8,523 bases of DNA from Bacteroidota bacterium (GTDB lineage Bacteria; Bacteroidota; Bacteroidia; Flavobacteriales; Weeksellaceae). The notes below the pieces were generated by a model, which was not told where the DNA came from, made no database searches, and was given only the letters and a program-made list of their open reading frames with translations. The position numbers were made by a program, and so were the translations under genes. The stretch covers positions 1-8,523 of the forward strand of contig JAEZDQ010000116.1 of NCBI GenBank assembly GCA_023433225.1. Direction: 5' to 3'. Shown here one piece after another: positions 6,317 through 8,523 of the stretch; position 1 is the first letter of the stretch, and each line of letters begins with the position of its first letter.

Positions 6317-7930
6317 CTATTTTCTAATTACTTTGGTCACTTTGGATTTTCCGTCTGCTGTTTTTATTTTGATGGCATAAACTCCTTTTGGCAAACTGCT
6401 TAAATCTATTGATGAAGCATCTTTTGCTTGTTTCAACAATTGGCCGTTTAAACCAAAAACTTCAATTTTGGAAATTACCATATCGGATTGGATGTGAAGC
6501 ATTCCGTTGGTCGGATTCGGATAAATGGAGAGATTATTGACATTCAAATCCGAAACGCCCATGCCTTCATCCTCTACCAAAATATTTTGTGCATAAGCCC
6601 TGGAAACACCGTTCCTTTCTTCCGTCCAAACCGCAATGCTTTGGCCGTCGACATTTTGGGTAAAATCATAACGCCCTTTGTTGCCCGTACTTGTCGCAAT
6701 CATTTGGTGCTCTTCATCCCATTCGAATTCTCCGTTTTCATCCAGGAAAACTACACCAAGCTGTATCGAATTAACTCCGTTGCTGATTCCATTTGAAAAC
6801 AAAAACAACGGCTTGTTGTTGACCAATTGTAGATCGCCGACACTGATGTAGCTGTCTGCATTTACCGGAAATACGGTTTGCCCGAAAATGTCTAACAATT
6901 GTTCGCCCGATTCTTTGTCGAATTTCTGAACGGATTGCCCGTACTCCGACTGGTTGGTGTTGCAGATATTCGCTGTGGCCCAGATGTAAGAGGAACCTTC
7001 CTCAAAGGCAATGGTCGTCGTCATTTCAAAATAATTGTCATCGGTTCCGAAATCTGCGCCGTCCGCACCCCAAGGCAAAGTCCCGTCTGGATTGATCCTT
7101 TGTAAGAAAGAATCAAAACGCGAACCGGTTGATCCATAATAGCCTAAATAAACGATGTCGCCGTCCTGAACTACAGGGTACCGACGGTTGCCCATCGTTG
7201 TTTGGGTGGAAATTTGTACGCCCGAATCCCAAACCGAATTTCCATCTTCATCATAACGTTGTGCCCAAAGAACCGAGTCCACACTCCATGTAGTCGGTTT
7301 GGTATGAATCAGTACGATAAAAGAACCGTCCGATAGTCCGGCCAGTTCCCCAACGGAAGAGAAAGGGCTGCCAGGATCCGGAGAATCAACCTCCAGAGCC
7401 TCGTCCCAAACTTCGTTGCCATCAGCATCATATTTCATCAGCATACCTTTTCCGGTGCCGACCCATCCGGCAATAACGCCTCCGTCGGGTTGGGGAAGTA
7501 ATTTCACGTCCCATCCTTCGGCAATTGCGATTCCGTCTGCTCCGAAGAGTTGTTCGCCCGAAGGTGAAATTTTATTGACATAGCCGTTGCCATCATTGGT
7601 CGCCGTAAATCCGATGTAAAGGTTGCCCTCGGCATCGACGGCTTGTGAACGCGTGGCAGTCCAAGTTCCGTTATCGGCAACCGCATTGGCCAGAATCCCA
7701 TTGGAGCCGAAAACCTGATTTCCGTCCTCATCTAAAAGTTGAACCCTCAATTCATAACCGGCACCTTCATCCCAGAATACTACATAAGTTTTCCCGTCAT
7801 GTGTTCCAATGGATTGAATGTCGCTTGAAGTGGCATCGGCGACCAAAGTATTGACTGCATAATTTTCAGTCCACTGAGCCAAACTGAAAGTGGAGAGAAG
7901 AATCAATAATAATTGAGAAAAGTTTTTCAT
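6317..7930 (-). CDS. T9SS type A sorting-domain secreted protein with seven propeller-type repeats
   Basis: A 537-residue exported protein of unknown function. Residues 1-18 form a Sec signal peptide with likely cleavage LA|QW. The mature part holds seven related units beginning near residues 65, 119, 165, 224, 277, 335 and 394, each with a Y/L/F-D-x-D/N-G-N-x-V/F-W/F-like core (for example YDEDGNSVWD at 226-235). Spacing is 46-59 residues. This resembles Delta-60/DUF5122-type beta-propeller repeats and suggests one seven-bladed propeller. Residues about 462-537 are the T9SS C-terminal signal: YPNPTNG (470-476), IEVFGLNGQLL, DLSSLPKGVYAIKI and a basic end KVIRK, which would be removed on secretion or surface attachment. 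No catalytic motif is visible; only one Cys follows the signal peptide, so no disulfides. ATG at 7930 gives an ideal signal peptide. The gene is monocistronic, with its own promoter and terminator. Confidence 0.93.
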   Translation of the reverse strand: MKNFSQLLLILLSTFSLAQWTENYAVNTLVADATSSDIQSIGTHDGKTYVVFWDEGAGYELRVQLLDEDGNQVFGSNGILANAVADNGTWTATRSQAVDAEGNLYIGFTATNDGNGYVNKISPSGEQLFGADGIAIAEGWDVKLLPQPDGGVIAGWVGTGKGMLMKYDADGNEVWDEALEVDSPDPGSPFSSVGELAGLSDGSFIVLIHTKPTTWSVDSVLWAQRYDEDGNSVWDSGVQISTQTTMGNRRYPVVQDGDIVYLGYYGSTGSRFDSFLQRINPDGTLPWGADGADFGTDDNYFEMTTTIAFEEGSSYIWATANICNTNQSEYGQSVQKFDKESGEQLLDIFGQTVFPVNADSYISVGDLQLVNNKPLFLFSNGISNGVNSIQLGVVFLDENGEFEWDEEHQMIATSTGNKGRYDFTQNVDGQSIAVWTEERNGVSRAYAQNILVEDEGMGVSDLNVNNLSIYPNPTNGMLHIQSDMVISKIEVFGLNGQLLKQAKDASSIDLSSLPKGVYAIKIKTADGKSKVTKVIRK

Positions 7931-7984
7931 ATAATTTGTTGTTTAAAGTTCATGGATGGAATGAAGGCCAAGCCGATAGAATTT

Positions 7985-8015
7985 TAAAGGTAAAAACATT
8001 TGCCTTAATTGCAAA
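7985..8015 (-). promoter_or_regulatory. Bacteroidota-type promoter for the T9SS cargo gene
   Basis: On the minus strand a -33 TTTG (8012-8015) is followed after exactly 19 nt by TACCTTTA (7985-7992), matching the Bacteroidota TTTG-N19-TAnnTTTG consensus except for the last base. Transcription would start near 7978, giving a leader of about 50 nt before the ATG at 7930. This is the best-formed promoter in the window. Confidence 0.6.
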
Positions 8016-8029
8016 TTAAATTACAATAA

Positions 8030-8413
8030 TACGCTTGGATTGGACATTCCGATAAACCCTATCTATTTATAGAAACATGGAATGAAACCTGTGTCCCTTG
8101 TAAAAAGGCTATTCGTGACCTAACCCCAATTTTGGATACGATGAATAATGTAGACAGTTATTTCATTTATGAAAACCATAAATTTGATATGAATACGTTT
8201 ATTTCTTCTACAAAAAAAGAGACAGGATTGGTAAACCAGAATGTGTTGGCAGATTATGGTCAGGCATTTTATAATTCATTAAAGATGAGCGCCTATCCAA
8301 CTTTTTTGATCATTGAAAATCAAGAAGGTAAAATCATATATATGTCCATTGGTTATAATGAAATAAGGAAAAACATGCTGATAGAGAAGTTAAAAGGAAT
8401 ATCAATAGAATAA
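8030..8413 (+). pseudogene. Thioredoxin-fold protein, apparently missing its 5' end
   Basis: An open frame of 127 codons begins right after an in-frame TAA (8027-8029) and reads as the body of a thioredoxin-like protein. KPYLFIETWNETCVPCKKAI contains the first core strand and a C-V-P-C active site (TGT codons at 8090 and 8099). Further on, SAYPTFLII has the cis-proline (YPT) that packs against the active site, and the last strand is KIIYMSIGY. No ATG, GTG or TTG occurs in frame until a TTG at 8132, which is past the CxxC, so starting there would lose the active site. Exported thioredoxin-like proteins of this phylum normally have a signal or lipoprotein peptide before the domain; none is visible in any frame upstream. 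The likely explanation is deletion of the 5' part. A rare ATT start at 8039 or a sequencing error upstream is possible. The upstream side is the T9SS promoter. Confidence 0.65.
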
Positions 8414-8432
8414 TCATAAAAATGCAGAAAAT

Positions 8433-8453
8433 GAAGTTGTCTAATTGAACTTC
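8433..8453 (-). terminator. Weak hairpin, possible terminator for a minus-strand gene to the right
   Basis: GAAGTT (8433-8438) pairs with AACTTC (8448-8453), a 6-bp stem with a 9-nt loop. Reading on the minus strand it is followed by the T-rich ATTTTCTGCATTTTTATG, as expected for a weak intrinsic terminator. On the plus strand the following bases are not T-rich. It lies 12-16 nt beyond the stop codons of the possible gene end at the window edge. Confidence 0.35.
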
Positions 8454-8464
8454 CTACTCTGGTC

Positions 8465-8523
8465 TTATTTATACATCGAACTCCCGTCCAAGTATTCCCA
8501 AACCCTGTCGGGCAGCATAGGGT
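8465..8523 (-). CDS. Possible 3' end of an unidentified minus-strand gene
   Basis: Two minus-strand frames enter the window at its right edge and stop close together. One ends in LPDRVWEYLDGSSMYK with TAA at 8465-8467, the other in YAARQGLGILGREFDV with TAA at 8469-8471. Both look protein-like, neither is long enough to recognise, and only one (or none) can be real. The plus strand is also partly open here. The hairpin just downstream weakly supports a minus-strand gene ending at this point. Confidence 0.25.
   Translation of the reverse strand, partial: PMLPDRVWEYLDGSSMYK

Noticed and set aside
6488..7105. Plus-strand open frames inside the T9SS gene (6488-6796, 6899-7105).
   Set aside because: They are antisense to a gene with signal peptide, repeats and sorting domain, and carry no recognisable motif.
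8132..8413. The thioredoxin-like frame taken as an intact 93-residue gene from TTG 8132.
   Set aside because: The homologous-looking sequence including the CVPC active site lies upstream of this TTG in the same frame, so the TTG is internal and not a sensible start.
1..8523. CRISPR arrays, insertion sequences, tRNA or rRNA genes, riboswitches and phage-like genes.
   Set aside because: I looked for regularly spaced DNA repeats, transposase motifs, terminal inverted repeats and tRNA-like cloverleaf sequences on both strands and saw none. The repeats in the T9SS gene are protein-level and diverged at DNA level.

Overview
The window looks like the chromosome of a member of the Bacteroidota, class Flavobacteriia. 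The evidence is a gliding-motility lipoprotein gene (gldH) next to a Cys-rich PSP1/RicT protein and a penicillin-binding protein 1A, a secreted protein ending in a type IX secretion (T9SS) type A sorting domain, promoter-like TAnnTTTG boxes of the Bacteroidota type, and no clear Shine-Dalgarno sequences. The genus cannot be fixed from this sequence. Most of the content is conserved, vertically inherited-looking flavobacterial DNA. I found no mobile element, CRISPR array, RNA gene or defence system.

Layout. (1) 1-4073, minus strand: a tightly packed cluster read right to left, ricT > gldH > PBP1A. The gldH start lies inside the end of ricT, and the PBP1A start overlaps the gldH stop (ATGA), so all three are probably co-transcribed and translationally coupled. 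A TATCTTTG box lies just upstream of ricT. (2) 4135-5001, minus strand: a metallo-beta-lactamase-fold hydrolase with a complete set of metal ligands, substrate unknown. (3) 5088-6267, plus strand and divergent from the hydrolase: pth (peptidyl-tRNA hydrolase), a small rhodanese lipoprotein starting on the last base of the pth stop codon, and a DUF3820-family protein. (4) 6269-6297: a bidirectional hairpin terminator shared by convergent genes. (5) 6317-7930, minus strand: a T9SS cargo protein with seven regularly spaced repeats, probably a seven-bladed beta-propeller. It is preceded by the best promoter in the window (TTTG-N19-TACCTTTA). (6) 8030-8413, plus strand: a thioredoxin-fold reading frame with CxxC and cis-Pro motifs but no usable start codon before the active site, most likely a 5'-truncated remnant. 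(7) 8433-8523: a small hairpin and what may be the last codons of another minus-strand gene.

How they fit together: PBP1A builds peptidoglycan. GldH belongs to the gliding/T9SS set, the export system that would secrete the 537-residue propeller protein. RicT is a cytoplasmic Cys-rich regulator-type protein whose job in this phylum is not established. Pth recycles peptidyl-tRNA. The points most worth a second look are the seven-repeat T9SS cargo, the beheaded thioredoxin frame beside an apparently intact divergent promoter, and the overlapping gldH start.
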